Assembly: GCA_032207245.1 (NCBI GenBank)
Contig: CM063510.1
Span: 44,322,413 to 44,386,412, forward strand
Length of the DNA: 64,000 nucleotides
Reading direction: 5' to 3'
Origin: Pardosa pseudoannulata
Taxonomy: Eukaryota > Arthropoda > Arachnida > Araneae > Lycosidae
Shown here: positions 1 to 13,570 of the stretch, in pieces
Layout: each line of letters begins with the position of its first letter
Numbering within the stretch: the first letter of the stretch is position 1
Made by a program: the position numbers and the translations under genes
Notes under the pieces: generated by a model
Database searches by the model: none
Told to the model about the DNA's origin: nothing
What the model saw: only the letters and a program-made list of their open reading frames with translations

Positions 1-3000
1 CTATAAGGAAATTGTAACTAAAATGATTTCAAAAGTCAACTGAAAGCAAAAATGAAGACTGTTTCATTACTAGTATTCTGATCAGATGTGTTACCAAGTT
101 TAATAAAACACATCATTTGAATTTTTTTACGTATTCAGCCACTATTTTTAGTGGAACAAGATTTTTAAAATACCATAACAAAAATTTTAGATGAATAAAT
201 TCGTCTTAATGACAACTTTTTCTAGAGTGGAGGGAGTAATGTACCCAAATCCAAAAGAGCACATCCTGAACAGTACCTAGAAAAAGAGGACAGTAACTGA
301 CGCAAAGTTTAGTTGACAGGAATATTCTATAGTGCTCTATAAGATTCTGATCACACCTATGAACAAAGAAAAAGCTCACATTCACCATCATATTCCTCTT
401 GGAAAAACTACCTGCAAGTTTCATAAGCTTAGATATAAGTTTTAGGAATTTCAAGGAAAATATTTTAGAAATGTTTAACAAATCCTTTTTTTAAGAAAGA
501 GAAAAAAAAAAGCTATGTCTTCTAAAAATTACATAATCATTGCCAATAGTCAGATATTGTTCAAAAGTTACAAATTATTTCAAATATAAGGTTATATATA
601 AAAAAAAATTTCCTTTTTTTGCCTGTGGGTGGTCCCGAAATTGTACAACTCCCTGAAATTTCAGTGGAAAGTCTGAGTTTAAGAATGTTCATCTGTACAT
701 TATTATACTACACACATAAGTACTGAAGAAGAGTTATTATAAAATCAACTATCATATAAGAGTTGCTCTGTATCCTCTCCACCTACACAGTTGTTGACTG
801 TTACTAAAGTATTACCTAGTCAAAATTAACTTTCACTATACCTATATACATGGTTGCTAAGCTACAGGGAATTCAGACTGACTGAAAGAGTCGGGGTAAG
901 GTCAAATTTAAATATTTTAGCCAAAATTTGGTTATGACCAAAAAATCAATTATTGCTCAAGTTAAGAAAACTCAGCAAATTTCATACAATGATTTTTGCA
1001 CCAACACTGGAAATGGATAACTTTTTTGGCATAGACTGCTGTGCTTTTATGTATGTTAACAGACATGCAATTTTTCTACAAATTGTTCTTATTTCTTAAA
1101 ATGAGTATACATATTTTTCTTGGGGTTTTTTAAAATTTAGGCTGTTTTTCATTTGAAAAATATGACCAATTAATACAAAAATTGGGTCAAATAACCATTT
1201 TGTTTCTTGGTCAAGAAACACTAATTTGGAGAATTTTATTTTGATGTACAACAATTGCACTTTGAGTGTCCAAGAAAATTAATAAGATTAGAGATGCCAC
1301 TTTTCTGCAGACCCTCAAATTTGTATCCCCCCCCCTTTTTTTTTCTATTTGATTTTGACAGAATCAAGATTTGCAACAATCAATCCTACTCCACAACATA
1401 AATGTTGTATAATAGAATAAAAAAACTAAAAGAAAAAACACTTATGGTTCTTGCATATCTAATAATTAGTAAAATTATAAACATTCAGTAAAATATAACA
1501 TACTATTATGAGAACTAATTAGATAGGATATATGTTGTACATTTTTTTATTAGCATTGTCATATGAATGTCTTTTTCTAAAAAATATGAAACATATATTT
1601 AAAATGAAAGTTAGCATCTACCATAATTTATGGAGGGAAATAACTCCTATCATAGTTAGGAGTAATACTATGGAGTACTCAAATTCAGTTCTAAAGTTTC
1701 TTATCAACCATATGTAATAATTTACAAATTTTTGTGTTTTAAAGTAGTACCATAACTATATTTTCCTTAGCATAGCCAATGTGCACTAAACAATTGTACT
1801 AGAATTTTCTATAAAAGAGTTAATTCTTCTGTTTAAGTAGCACCCTATATAAACATTATAGTATTACGTTATTCATCCTCCCTGCTAATAACAACATTAA
1901 AGCCAGCTATTTCAAGGTTTTATATAATAATCAAAGTCCCTGCATATCTTCTAAGTTTACTTTGTATCTTCTATTTAATTTAATGTATGCCTCATTAATT
2001 TGATTTTTTTTTCTAATCTCAACATATAAATTGTATAGGAACTTTTAATTCATGTTTTATGATCAAGTTTCTATTCAAAACTAGCAAATGTAACACCAGA
2101 AAAGTTTTTTCTAAAAGTTAATGTGAAGATTATAAAAATATTCTATAAGTTTAAAAAATATATATTAAAGCTATACCTATATGTAAAACAGATAAGCAAA
2201 AACATAAGCTTTTTCAGGACTAAAGAAAACCTATAAACTAATTTAAACTTTCATATGAAACTTAAACTACATATTGACATTTGAATTTATGTAATTAGTA
2301 ATTTTTTCCAAATTAATTTTTTGCAAATTTTATATTATTTTAAATGTAAATAAAGCAAAATTCTAGGTAAAAAAGTTTTACTTTTAAGAAAGCCTAGGCT
2401 TAAAAATTTTAGTTATTTTTTGACATATACCTTAGGAAGAAATAAATTTGTTCATGAAAATATTGGACTGCAGAGAAAATGTGTTTCAATGGTCTCTATA
2501 TTGGTAGTCTATTTTGTATTGAATGTCTATAAAACTTGTAGCAATTTAGAAAACTATAACATACTAACCCTTAATAATTCTATAATGAGTTACAAATAAC
2601 AACTTGCCTATTGTAAAAAATATTTTTTCTTAATATTTTGAAATATATAAGTTTCTATTCAAAACAGATACCAATAAGCATTCACTTTAGTACAAGGGGT
2701 ATTATTAAACTGATAACTACAAAACATTCATATTAATAACATATAAATTATTTTTTAACATATACACAAAGAAAAGTTGAATCCATTTAACATTTAAAGA
2801 TCAGCCTATATTTATATAAATTTCAAAATAAAGTTTTTTTTAGTATGATGTTCTGCATATACGTTTTTAATCAAAATTTGCCCTCTGATAAATAACTATC
2901 CATAGAGACCACAGAAATTAAATGTCACTTAATTGTAGAAAAGCAACTGACCATAAAAAAAATTGCATTTTATTTAGGATAAATAACTTTAGAAGAAATA

Positions 3001-5552
3001 AATTTGACTGAAAAAAAAGAGTTTCAATAGTCTCCTGAAAAAATTAAACATTTACTAGATCTTTTGTACAAAACACACTTATTTGTTACTTATTATTAAT
3101 ATTCAATATCCCAAAGGAAAGTAATCGCCTTTAATATTTTCTAATGAGTTTAACTATTAGTTTTTTTTTTTGCAGATTTCTACTTTATCAAAAACAATGT
3201 AATTATTTTGCTATTCTAGTCAACCATCTTTTATTACATGAAAGATTTAAACTGTAAAAAAACTTCTAATTATTTTATATTTACTGTTCTTTATTGTCTG
3301 TACTATATCTCTATCAAGTAAAAAAGAAATTTTGTTTGCAACTGTTTTTTAAGATATATTTCCATAAAATAATGAAAAATCTAAAAGATAACAGATTACA
3401 ACAATGAAAGATTCATTTTTATTGTAAAGTTGATTAAATCTGGATAAAAAATCAAAATTAAAATTATTTGCTGGAAAAGACATTAACCATGCAATAAGTT
3501 GTCTTTTAAACAAAACTTTTTTATTAAATATAATTATTTTGCTAAATATAGCATTGTTTTTAGAATCAGAATTTTTTTTAAATTGCATCATAATAATTAT
3601 AAAAGAACCTGAAAACTGTAAACAACATGCCTAAATTATGTTAGTACATTTTAAAAGTGGTTATCTTTCATTTGTAAAAAAAGTCTTCTTGATATTATAT
3701 TAGACTACAAAATGTGATTAATTAAAAGACCAGAGGATAAGTATATAAAGGACTGACAATTTTTTTTTTTTTTTTTTTTTTTTTTTAAGTGAGGTATATA
3801 ATTTTAAAAACTACTAAATCACATGATTAGTATTTATCTATACATCATTTGATATAGTTACAGTTATATACCATAAATTATCTTAAAAATAGACAATTCA
3901 ATTCTCGAATTTAAATTTTAACATTTTATTTTTGACATAAAGCTATTTGAATTTGATAATCATACATTCATTTATGATGATAAAGATTGAACAATTTACA
4001 ACAAAATTAATTCTTACAGTCAACTCTCAAAATCGTAAATTTCCACTAATCCCAGTGTTCTTTTTTAAACTTTAAACTTAACTCAACATAATTCAACAGA
4101 ATTTTTTTTTATCTTGAAATTCATTTTTTTATATGGATGCTTCTGGTAGCCTATGTAATACTTTTTTTTAGAAATGAATAAATGATTAAAAAGACTAAGT
4201 AAATGGCTTTTGAGTTTCAGAAGATATGTATGAAAGATTTTATTGTCTGGTGTAATTACTTTTTTTTATTAGGAACTCCTTATAATACACTCGTAATTTA
4301 CAATTTTTTTTTTCTTACATCTTGTGAACTCATCAATGAATGTTTCAGCAAGGAATTCTGTAAGTAATTTAAATGTTTGAGGAAAAATCAGTAGACTTTT
4401 CTGACTTTAGAGAATAAAATTAAAAACTTGTCTAGTGCAAAAAACTCTGGAAGGAAAAGCATTATAAGAAAAATAATAGTTTGAAGAGAAACAAATGAGG
4501 AAGAGGACTTCCAATTTTTACAGATAATAATATGCTAGTGAATGATTATGTTGTGCAATACAGGTATTCACCATTGAACCAAAAGCCTGAAAAATATATC
4601 AGTATATAAGTTACTGGCTTTCTATAAAAGTAATGATTACATGCATAAGATAAAATAAATTTGTAAGAGAAAGCCTAAAAATTACTTAGTATTTCAGTTC
4701 TAATCAAAATATGATATGCTATTATTTATATTAGGTATTAATCAGTTTTATCATACTAGGCCTATTTATATTCTTAATGATCAATATATGAATGTTTGTA
4801 AAGGAGTACAAAAGTATATTTTAACTTGCTGTTGTGGCTTTAGAATGTATCTTTGTAATAATGGCCAAATAGCCCAGAATAAAATGTGCAGTTTATATGT
4901 ATATCTCAAACTTATTTCTAATATTTTCTGATTCCGGGATATTGAGAGATGACTGTGTTAGTTATATATATACAAAATGAAAAATTCATATTTTAGAAAT
5001 ACAGAGCAACTAAACACAAAAGTGTTAAACAGAAATTTCTTGTCTAATTGTATTAACAAGCTATACTTTATATGCCTATGCATTAAATGATTTAATACTT
5101 CACTTGATATATTTCGTCACAGGTATAAAACAAAATCACGATTGGTAACTATATGCATTTACATCACGATAGTCAAAAAGTAAAATAATTTCCTTTTCAA
5201 GTGGGCAGTAGGCCAAACAAAATTCCTTCTTAGATCACAAATGAACCCACAAACCTTGGATTTACCACCCATTCTAGACAATTAAGTTAGAAGCATTCTG
5301 AATAACAAATAACTTTAAAGTACTAAACACTGAAAAAATTACACTTATTACACAAAAAGGCTGGTTGATGAAATAAATAAAATCAAATAGTGACCATATC
5401 TCGTTTCTTAATTTAATGATAAAAAGTAAAAATGCTTCACTAGAAAATTATAATTCTATATACAATATAACCAATCAATAGATAAATATCTCTTACAGGC
5501 ATAAAACTCTGAAAGCAATTTAAATACACGTATTTATTTGTAATTTATAAAG
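1..5552. other. AT-rich non-coding stretch
   Basis: No open frame here resembles a known protein and base composition is uniformly AT-rich. A run of 27 T lies at 3760-3786. Two short similar patches, a GAAATAAATTTG-type motif followed by GTTTCAAT(G/A)GTCTC, occur near 2440-2500 and 2990-3035 and may be remains of an old tandem duplication, but the similarity is too weak to define a unit. I read the stretch as intergenic or intronic DNA. Confidence 0.6.
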
Positions 5553-5556
5553 TTAA

Positions 5557-6734
5557 CACTAGAACGACTGGAGCATTCATTTTGAATGCTTAGTTACTTT
5601 GAGAAGCAATTGTTCTTAAAATATTTACATCCGCTCACTAACTTTTAGTTACTTTTATTATTTTTTAAAGTTCTTGAATACATATTTTTCTAATAATAAT
5701 CAATAATTACCATATAAATTAATGTTCTACCTAGAGTGATAAAAGCGATCTAAATGATGGCTATAGTTTCGAATGAATTACTTTTAAATGGGACTCTTTT
5801 CTTCACATTGCAAATTTATCCAATATATGACAAATCTGATAAATTTGGATTAAAATTCTGGCTAGCTGTGAATCTTTAGACACTGTCATGCATGTAAGAA
5901 AAAATGAAAACAGAAACAAAAACCTGCATGTCGATTAACATTTCATTATGAAACTAATGAATCTGTTCATAAAAGAAATATCACAATGGACAATTTTTTT
6001 ACATTTCACATTTCACTCTTTATGAACAAAAAGAACTTCTATTCTTGGTTCAATACAGCAAAATTGCACAGATTTGCAAATATGCATCTACCACAAGCCA
6101 TCAAACGTTCTAGTGAAAATTTCATATTATATAACTGTACACTTAGAAAAAAGCAGTTTTTCAATATCCCCCCCTTCCTCTCACTAAAAAAGACCTTATT
6201 GACACTGCAAGCTTTTAAATTTCACAAAGTACACCATAGATTTGCTTGATTTAGACACAACACTAGCAGCTTCTACAAGATAGAAAGTTTAAATTTTTTT
6301 TTCTCCAGATATTGAAGCCCCAGAATTTATTTAAAGCATGTTAACTCTTCACAAATTTCTTAGATAATTTACTTTAAAAATCTTGTTAAGGAATTGAAAC
6401 TGCACTCAAACACCATCAATACTCTTTAAAAAAAAGTTGTCATGTGCTAAATGTGTTAATGGAAAATGTCAAGAAATGTTGTTAAAACTTGTATCAAAAA
6501 TCAAGTGCTAGAATTACACATAACTATATTATGAAAATATTATCTTTCCTAAAAATAAAAGTATTTATTATATAATAAAATTATTATTGAAAATACTGCA
6601 AGCACTTTAAAACTGTTCAAAGTGACTTATCACTTTTTATGGTATTTGGAAAAACAATCATTCTCAATTTTTTATTACAATCAAAATAACCATGATGATC
6701 ATTCTAATAGGTAAATATGTTGGCCGTTCTAGTG
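5557..6734. mobile_element. piggyBac-like non-autonomous element (TTAA-flanked)
   Basis: The sequence is bounded on both sides by TTAA (5553-5556 and 6735-6738), the target site that piggyBac elements duplicate. The termini are inverted copies: CACTAGAACGAC at the left and, on the opposite strand, CACTAGAACGGC at the right, 11 of 12 matching. The CACTAGAA start resembles the CCCTAGAA-type ends of piggyBac elements. About 1.18 kb lies between, AT-rich and without a recognisable transposase; a 264-bp open frame at 5986-6249 shows no similarity I recognise. It is best read as a non-autonomous or heavily decayed copy. A chance TTAA-plus-TIR match in AT-rich DNA is the alternative, made unlikely by the 16 matching terminal bases including TTAA. 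Confidence 0.65.
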
Positions 6735-6738
6735 TTAA

Positions 6739-8070
6739 CAAATTGTTCCTTCTTTTTTGTTTTTAATACAGGAAAATCATTATGAAGGCCAAATAAAATT
6801 AAAATATAATATATATATATGCAATTCTCACATTAATTCAGAAATAATCAAAATTTCAGTAGCTACTAAATAATAAATACCTTAAATATTTGTGATTAAT
6901 TCTTTGACTTTTTTAAATTTTTACTTTTTGCAAGTGGCAGATTAAAACATTCTGTAGCATATACACATCCTGTAAATAATTTATATTAATATTGTTAACA
7001 ATCTATTTAACATAATTCCAGCAAATTTTATTCTTATTAATTAGTAGAAATACAATTTAAAACTTAAATCACCCTTGTTATTTCTTTTAAGATCAGCAGA
7101 CCATAAAATAAAGAATATATTTTAAATTGAAATACTAACAGATATAAAATAAAATTCATAATAACTTAATTTACATGAATAAATGAATGACAATAAATCC
7201 ACACAAACAAGAAAGTTTTATCAATCTGAAAATCACCAAATAACTAAATCGTCTAATTTTTTAATGTGAGAGAATAAATATTTTATTAACTGTTAGGTTT
7301 TGAACTTTTAAAACAATTTTACTTGGCAAGATGAAATTAATAGTTTTATATAATAGTAAAACTTGAGAGAAAAGTGAAAGAATGTGAAGGAGTAATCAAA
7401 TTAAAGACGAAATATTGAATTAAGTTAAAAGCAATATGCTGATTTTATCAGCATTTTATACACTTTATTAAAAATGATACATGCACAACAGAACAAAACA
7501 AAATCCTCTGTTACTGAAAAATATATAAAAGATTTTGGACATAGATATTTCGTAACAGTAAAATCCATGCTTCTCCAAATGAACTTACACACTAACTTAC
7601 AATGTTTATGATTAAACAGATTACACATTATTTAACTTAAATGTACTATATTTTTTATTTAGCATTGTCTGAACAAAGATTTATTGCATACTTTAGATTG
7701 CAGATTTCCAATATTTTGAAATATACTGTATTATAACTTCAATTCTTCAAACACTTTTAAATCTTTTGTAAAGCTAATAATAAAAAATAACTTGTATTTT
7801 GTCTCTCAGATAATGCTGTTTAAGTTTTTTTTTTTTTCTAATAATACTTAGAAAATATATTTTTAGCAATACAGTATAATATATGTAGAAGTTTCATATT
7901 CAATGATTACTGGTCCCCATAAAAAAAATTTATGCACAAGAGACAGAATAGTGACTTAATGATTCACTAAATTATCAATAAAATATGTTCACTATCTGAA
8001 GTGATTATGCACAAATGATTCTACAGTTCACTACAAAATAAACAGGACATGTCATGAAATATAATTACAT
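6739..8070. other. AT-rich non-coding, including the likely 3' flank of the GLYR1 copy
   Basis: No gene recognised. An AATAAA-type polyadenylation signal read on the minus strand lies at 7654-7659, about 410 bases beyond the stop codon of the minus-strand GLYR1-like gene, and could end its transcript; others are possible in such AT-rich DNA. Confidence 0.4.
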
Positions 8071-9556
8071 CTAAAATTTGACTGTTCGAAAAACTGCACT
8101 AATGTCTGATTCAGAATATTTCATTAGTCTACCACGTTTGTAAACTTCATTAGCAGCAGCATTAACAGGCATTGGTTGAGAATTATTATCCCCCATCATA
8201 AGTGATAAATTTAAATCTTTTTGAATATACTTGAGAGGTGTTATGGTTGGAGGATTTGGATCAGCCATCATTCGACATTTTTCTATTATATTTTCGCAAT
8301 TGAGAGGTCCATTGCTTAGAATGTTTAAGAATTCTTCATGTGGTATATTAAGCCTTTCAGCTAAAGCCATTGCTTCAGCCACAGCTGCACACACAGTGCC
8401 ATAGACCATACTAAGGAGTAGGCTCATCTTTGTTCCATACCCAACATCACAGCTAACATAATAAGCATGCTTTCCCATGGCATGAAAACAAGTGACACAA
8501 TCAAGAAAAAGTCTTCGATCTCCAGATGCAAGAATTAATAAGGAACCATCTACAGCATTTTTTACTAGTGCCACAAACTGGAGCTTCCAGATATCTTCCT
8601 TGTTTTGTAATAATAGCTTCAGCAATTTTTAATGATGTATCAGGATCAATTGATGTCATTTCCACATAGCCTTTAGCTGCTCTACCAGAATTTTGGCTTT
8701 GTTCTAGACCTTTTAATATTCCATGCTTCCCAAAAATGAGTGTCTTTGAAGCCTGAGGGTCAGAGACACAACAAAAGGTTATATCACATTCACAAATCAC
8801 ATCACTTGCATGGTTAACTTTTACAGCACCAAGTTTGACAAATGCATCACACTTTGATTGACTTCTATTCCATATAGTCACTTTGTGGCCAGATTTTAAT
8901 AGATTAGTTACAATAGCTTGTCCCATATTTCCTAAGCCAATAAAACCAATTTTTTTACCTGTTGGTTCCACATGCTTTAGATGAACGAATTTTTCTGAAT
9001 TAACGTCATCATCTTGAAATTCACAGGTAGTGAGTAAGAGTCGTTCAATCTTCTCAAATGATTCCCTAACTTTAGCAAATTTATATTGAGGATAATCGTT
9101 TCCATTGCTATCATTTTCAAGGGGTCTTTTCTTAACCAATTTCTTGTCTGGAGATTTCAATACTTTTCTCTCATGCTTCTTGGGTATATTATTAAGAACT
9201 CTAACAACTTTAGTTAATGGCTGCTTCTTAGGATCAGTATCCTTTTTAATTTTGGATGGACTTTGTTTTTCTTTCTTTTCATTTATATGACTGATAAGAG
9301 CATCAATGGCATTTTGATAAGCTCCAGACTTTTTCTTGTTTAATGAATTAAGCATAATTTCGCTATGAGGACTGATGCAGTCAATTGAAATCCAAGCAAA
9401 GTTATCAGAACCAAAAAAGTAAACATAGTGACCTTTTTTATTTTTTGGTGGAGGTTTTGAGTTTGGCTGGGATTCAACTATTCTACCTGGCCATGGAGGG
9501 TAACCCTTCATTTTAGCCCAAACTAAGTCTCCAATCCCAAAATCTTCCGACACCAT
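8071..9556 (-). pseudogene. GLYR1: GLYR1/NPAC-like gene, copy 1, with one frameshift
   Basis: Homologue of GLYR1 (NPAC/NP60, Ndf in flies), a chromatin reader that binds H3K36-methylated nucleosomes and helps RNA polymerase II through them. An N-terminal PWWP domain is clear (GDLVWAKMKGYPPWPGRI at residues 9-26), followed by a Lys-rich linker and a dehydrogenase-like domain with the dinucleotide motif GLGNMG (207-212). Reading continues to about 8564, then shifts frame within a six-base A run (plus-strand T run 8558-8563); the rest of the domain, ending AAANEVYKRGRLMKY, is open in the next frame to 8071. Against the intact paralogue the lesion is one extra A. The start at 9556 is chosen over 9574 because it matches the paralogue's MVxxxF start. 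Without the lesion the protein would be about 494 aa, shorter than copy 2 mainly in the linker. It may be a young pseudogene or a homopolymer sequencing error in a working gene. Confidence 0.88.
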
Positions 9557-9591
9557 TTTCTTCAATAGTTGCAAAATCTTCTGTCAAATAG

Positions 9592-9604
9592 CCTGAAAAA
9601 TTAT
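9592..9604 (-). promoter_or_regulatory. Splice-acceptor-like site upstream of GLYR1 copy 1
   Basis: Read on the minus strand, a T-rich tract ends in CAG at 9593, 36 bases before the ATG at 9556. This is the form of a 3' splice site, so the coding exon is probably joined to an upstream 5' UTR exon. The intact paralogue has the same arrangement (acceptor ending at 39706, three bases before its ATG). Confidence 0.45.
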
Positions 9605-10729
9605 GTTATATTTAGAAAAACTGAAATACCATTAAATATTTTACACACATAAATAAAATATAATTATACCTTAAATTTATATTATCAGAACTTAATGCAT
9701 TTTTTAGAATCACAGTTTATATCTCAATATTGTAAATAACTCTTTAAAAATTATGTACAGAAATACATCAAAAACTTTTTTAAATAATGTTGTCAGAAGA
9801 ACCCTATGAAAACATTTTCAAACACTTTTTTTTTAATCACAGAATTGTAAAATTACTGAGAAGATTCAATTATAAAAGGAAACATAATAAATTATTCAGA
9901 TGATAATACTTTATGCTACTATTAGAAGAAATATAACTTTCTCAAAACATACAAGTATTTCATTTTTTGTAAGTTCATAATTAATAATCAACAAGCAGTC
10001 AGTACTTGACTACTAAATTTAAGAGACCCATTTTGATAGCTTTAAACCACTTTCAGTCAACTAAATCAATTTTAAGTAAATTCTTTTAAATTAAAATTAC
10101 ATGTTTAAACACTATTACCAACCAATACAAATTGCAGACTTGCCAACCCAAAAAAGTTCAAAATCTTGCAATAACACATGCTTATTGATGAATGTAACAA
10201 CCTTAAAAACCAAACTAATAAAAAAATTGTATAAAAGGAAGACAAATTATTTATTATTCAATTTCTATGTATGATTAATCTTGTACCATGAGAAATTAAG
10301 ATACCTAAACTAGCTTTGCATCAAAGCTAGTGTTTTGACTGAAACATTAAATCCATAATTCAGTGCTTAAAAAGTTTTGAAATAATTGTAATTTGTTATT
10401 TTAAATTGATAGTTTGCACTAAAAGAATATTTAATTTGTTCTTTAAATTTACATCTTATTTAGTTTGCACTATCCAATTACAAAATAATAGAATGTATTA
10501 AGATTAAAATTTATATATTTAATTTTAGGTAATCAGTGTGTAGAATATACTAGATAGATAAGATGTTACTTCTTATAACAAACTATTCTATGTATATTGC
10601 AAAAAATACAAAAACAATTAAAATTAGTATTCAGAAAAAAAATCAAAAAAATCTGATTTAAATGAAATAAATCCAATTTTTTTTTTTTTTTAAATCATGA
10701 TTTTTTTTCAACCCTGCCTGCCACCATGT

Positions 10730-10938
10730 TTTAGCTACGTTTTTCTTTGAGTGAATGCCAAATTGTCACCAAATAATGTTTACAATTTGTGTTTTGTCTT
10801 ATATTAAGTTTATACACAATTTCAAAGTTTATTCTAAACAATAAAAAGGATTGAATTGTTGCTAAAGTGAACACAAATGCAAACTTTATTTTTAATGTAT
10901 TTAAACACACTTTTATACTTTTTATTGAACTAAACAGT
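10730..10938 (-). repeat. Interspersed repeat family X, copy 1
   Basis: Read on the minus strand this matches the plus-strand repeat at 45440-45683: shared blocks include AAAGTGTGTTTAAATACATT, TGTATAAACTTAATA, ACACAAATTGTAAACAT and GGTGACAATTTGGC, ending in ACATGGTGGC. No coding capacity and no target duplication found. It may be a MITE; its ACATGG(C/T)GG end also resembles the right end of the Merlin elements here. Confidence 0.6.
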
Positions 10939-11455
10939 TTGGAATTTTTCAATAGCAAATTTAAGCATCACTTTTAAATTTAGATAGTTATACTTATAAA
11001 ATACTTGGTTATATTTGCAAAATACTGTTTCTGTTTAATGAAATTAATTTAAAAACTATCAAAGAATTATAAAGTAACAAAATAAGTGACAAATTAATTT
11101 TAGAAATTAAGTTAAAATTGGAAAGAAAAGAATGAAGTAACTGTTTTAAAAAAATTATTAGCTTACAATTCTAAAGATAAAAAGGAAGTTAAATGATTTT
11201 TCTTATCCAAGAGAGGTAAAACTACCCTTAACATCCGGTAACAGCAATAAAGTAGATAACCATAATAACATCACTTTTACTTATTTAGCCTATCACTTTT
11301 AACAATCACCAAAATAATATATTATAAAATATTAAAAATATTTCTTTTTTGTTTGATATTAAATTTTGAATAAAAAGGCTTGAAAAAATATAAATATGAA
11401 ACATAAAAACATTGTGCTTACCAAGTTAGGTAGCCTGAATATTTGGAGGATACAA

Positions 11456-11577
11456 TCTTTATTCGGCAGTACAAAAGTGTGTTTAAATACATTAAAAACT
11501 GAAGTTTACATTTGTACTGACTTTGGTAACATTCCAAGCTTTTTCTTTTTCTGGTTTAAAATATGCTTTGATATATA
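11456..11577 (+). repeat. Interspersed repeat family X, copy 2 (partial)
   Basis: Carries the first part of the same repeat in plus orientation (GTACAAAAGTGTGTTTAAAT, then a T-rich stretch and GGTTTAAAATATGCTTTGA), stopping before the CAAATTGTAAACAT part seen in the other copies. Confidence 0.5.
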
Positions 11578-12244
11578 AAAATTACCACAAGAGCACGGCC
11601 GAAATGGATGCTAGAAAATCTAAATTCATTAGCCTTTGAGTATTGTTAGTTACAAGAACTAGTAACTGTCTGATATTCTAAACAATGTCATTTCACCCAA
11701 TACCTAAATTAAAGATGCAGATTGACAGTCCCATCTTTATTTTTTGTGGGGAGGGGGGAAGAGTCTGAAAAAAGCAAGGCTTCGCAGAAAACTGGGTTCT
11801 AGAATTTGGTGGTATCACCCACTAAACTGGGATAAAGCCTTAACTTAAAAAGGATGTCAATATAGCAGTAAAGGTGTAAAAAGTTAGAAATTGGTAGGTA
11901 TATACCAACACTTTTCTTAGTTTCGGTTTGTATCAGTAAACAAACATACTGTACATAACTTATTTTCATTTTCTTTAAATCAAATTTAACAACATAGCTT
12001 ACAATTGTTGATAATTTATAAATAAATTTTTTTTAATATGTATTTTACAGTCTTTACATTGACTGAGATTTACAAAGTATTGGCATATGTCTCACAGCAC
12101 TATATGTATACTCTATCAAATGCTACTTAGAAACAAAAACTTTCACAACTATAAAAAAAAAGAATACATACTTAATGTTCTTTTCTTAATTTATCTAAAA
12201 TCTTTAAATGGAATCGCAAACTAAATTTAAAATAATACAAACAG

Positions 12245-12272
12245 TATAGGGGAGACCGGGGTAAAATGGACC
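12245..12272 (+). repeat. Left TIR of the pogo/Tigger-like element
   Basis: Inverted match to 13904-13931 with two mismatches in about 28 bases. Confidence 0.8.
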
Positions 12273-12790
12273 ATAACCTATTATTTATTTTATTTATTAT
12301 TTTTAATGTTTAATACTTTGACACATAGATGACAGCACTGCAGTCTTGAAAATGAATTTGTAATTGTGTGTTTAGCTGACAATTTAACCATTTTTTTCTA
12401 GAAAGTTGATTTGTGATTGTCAGAAGTAAATATTTTCATCATAATATATCTTCTTCTCTTCATTTAAGAATTGTGATGTGGAGGATTTAACTTCTCACAA
12501 TAAAGAGCTAAGATGATGTATTATATTTAATGTAGCTAAAACAATTTAATATTAGTTCTTTTTTTCTGACACTTTTTGTCAGAATTACACATGGGGTAAA
12601 ATGGACCACCAGAACCTGGGGTAAAATGGACCATGGTCCATTTTCCAGGTTGTGTTTTTTTTTTATTTCTGTAATGCTTTCTAAATTGATTTTATGTGTG
12701 ATACTTTAAAAAACATGCAGGATTTAAAGTAACAGATATATGGCAATTCAATGAAAATGTCTTTAGGATATCCAATATCTCTCATCATAT

Positions 12791-13570
12791 GTGACTGATC
12801 AACCGTCACCAGATTTTGAATTAACAAGTACAGCTGATCGTCAACCAAGCACAGGTAATCAGCAACCAAATACATCACAATCAGTACAAAGTGAAAATCA
12901 TCAGTTGAAAACAATATCACCTTTTGAATTACGCCCCTTGGCAAAAGCTAGCTTGAGCAAGACAACAAGAAACGAAAGAAGGGTGCATCAAAAATTCTGA
13001 TACACCAGTGAAAACAATGATTGAAAAAATGTCAAAGAGAAGGAAGAGAAAAAATTAAAACAGAAAAATGCTGCTTTAGTTAAAGATAGGAAGAATTTAG
13101 AAAAAATATTAGTCTTAACTAAGCAAAAAAATGATAAAACTGTGAATTTTAAAGCAAATAAAGAAAATTTATGTGGATCAGAAAGTTCGAGTGATTCGGA
13201 AAATATGTCTGTTTATAGTGTTACACAACACAGTAATAAAGAAAGCAATTCACAGCATGGTGCTAATTCTGATAATGAATTAAAAGTTGGCAAGTATGTT
13301 TTGGTTAAATTTTGGACAAAAAAGAAAGTGATTAATTTGGTTGGTTTAATAACAGAAAAAAATTATGAAGATTACGCTCTTGTGAAATTTATAAGGCAAA
13401 AACCTAATCAAAATGTGTTCATTTTCCCTGACAATGTTGATGAATCGCTCGGAAAGGTTCAAGATATTAAGATGAGTCTCCCAGATCTTACTGCTTTTCA
13501 AGAAAATAGCAAACTTTCAGTAACACACAAATCTTTTGGTGTATCATTCATTAACTTCAATATTCGCTAA
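12791..13570 (+). pseudogene. C-terminal fragment of a pogo/Tigger-like transposase
   Basis: The first frame (12791-13000) contains the ISPFELRPLAKA motif followed by a basic stretch, the form seen between the DDE domain and the tail of arthropod pogo/Tigger (CENP-B-like) transposases. After stops near 13000-13140 a second frame (13142-13570) gives a Ser/Asp-rich segment and then a small folded-looking tail (VGKYVLVKFWTKKK, NYEDYALVKFIRQ, FIFPDNVDE) like the C-terminal module of the same transposases. No HTH_Tnp_Tc5/CENP-B DNA-binding domain and no DDE triad are present. The assignment rests on remembered family likeness, not a search. Confidence 0.6.

Larger units (their letters stand above)
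9605..12244. other. AT-rich non-coding with two pieces of an interspersed repeat
   Basis: No gene recognised. Apart from the two repeat pieces listed separately (10730-10938 and 11456-11577), the stretch holds only AT-rich sequence, a T run near 10678-10692 and a perfect 10-bp stem hairpin at 10308-10335 (CTAGCTTTG / CAAAGCTAG). Confidence 0.5.

Noticed and set aside
1..8000. Short AT-rich frames of 60-91 codons
   Set aside because: Composition matches random AT-rich DNA, there are no motifs, and the frames have no splice context.
11396..11578. 60-codon frame with Phe-rich tail
   Set aside because: It overlaps repeat family X, and the same residues occur in its other copies in different contexts.
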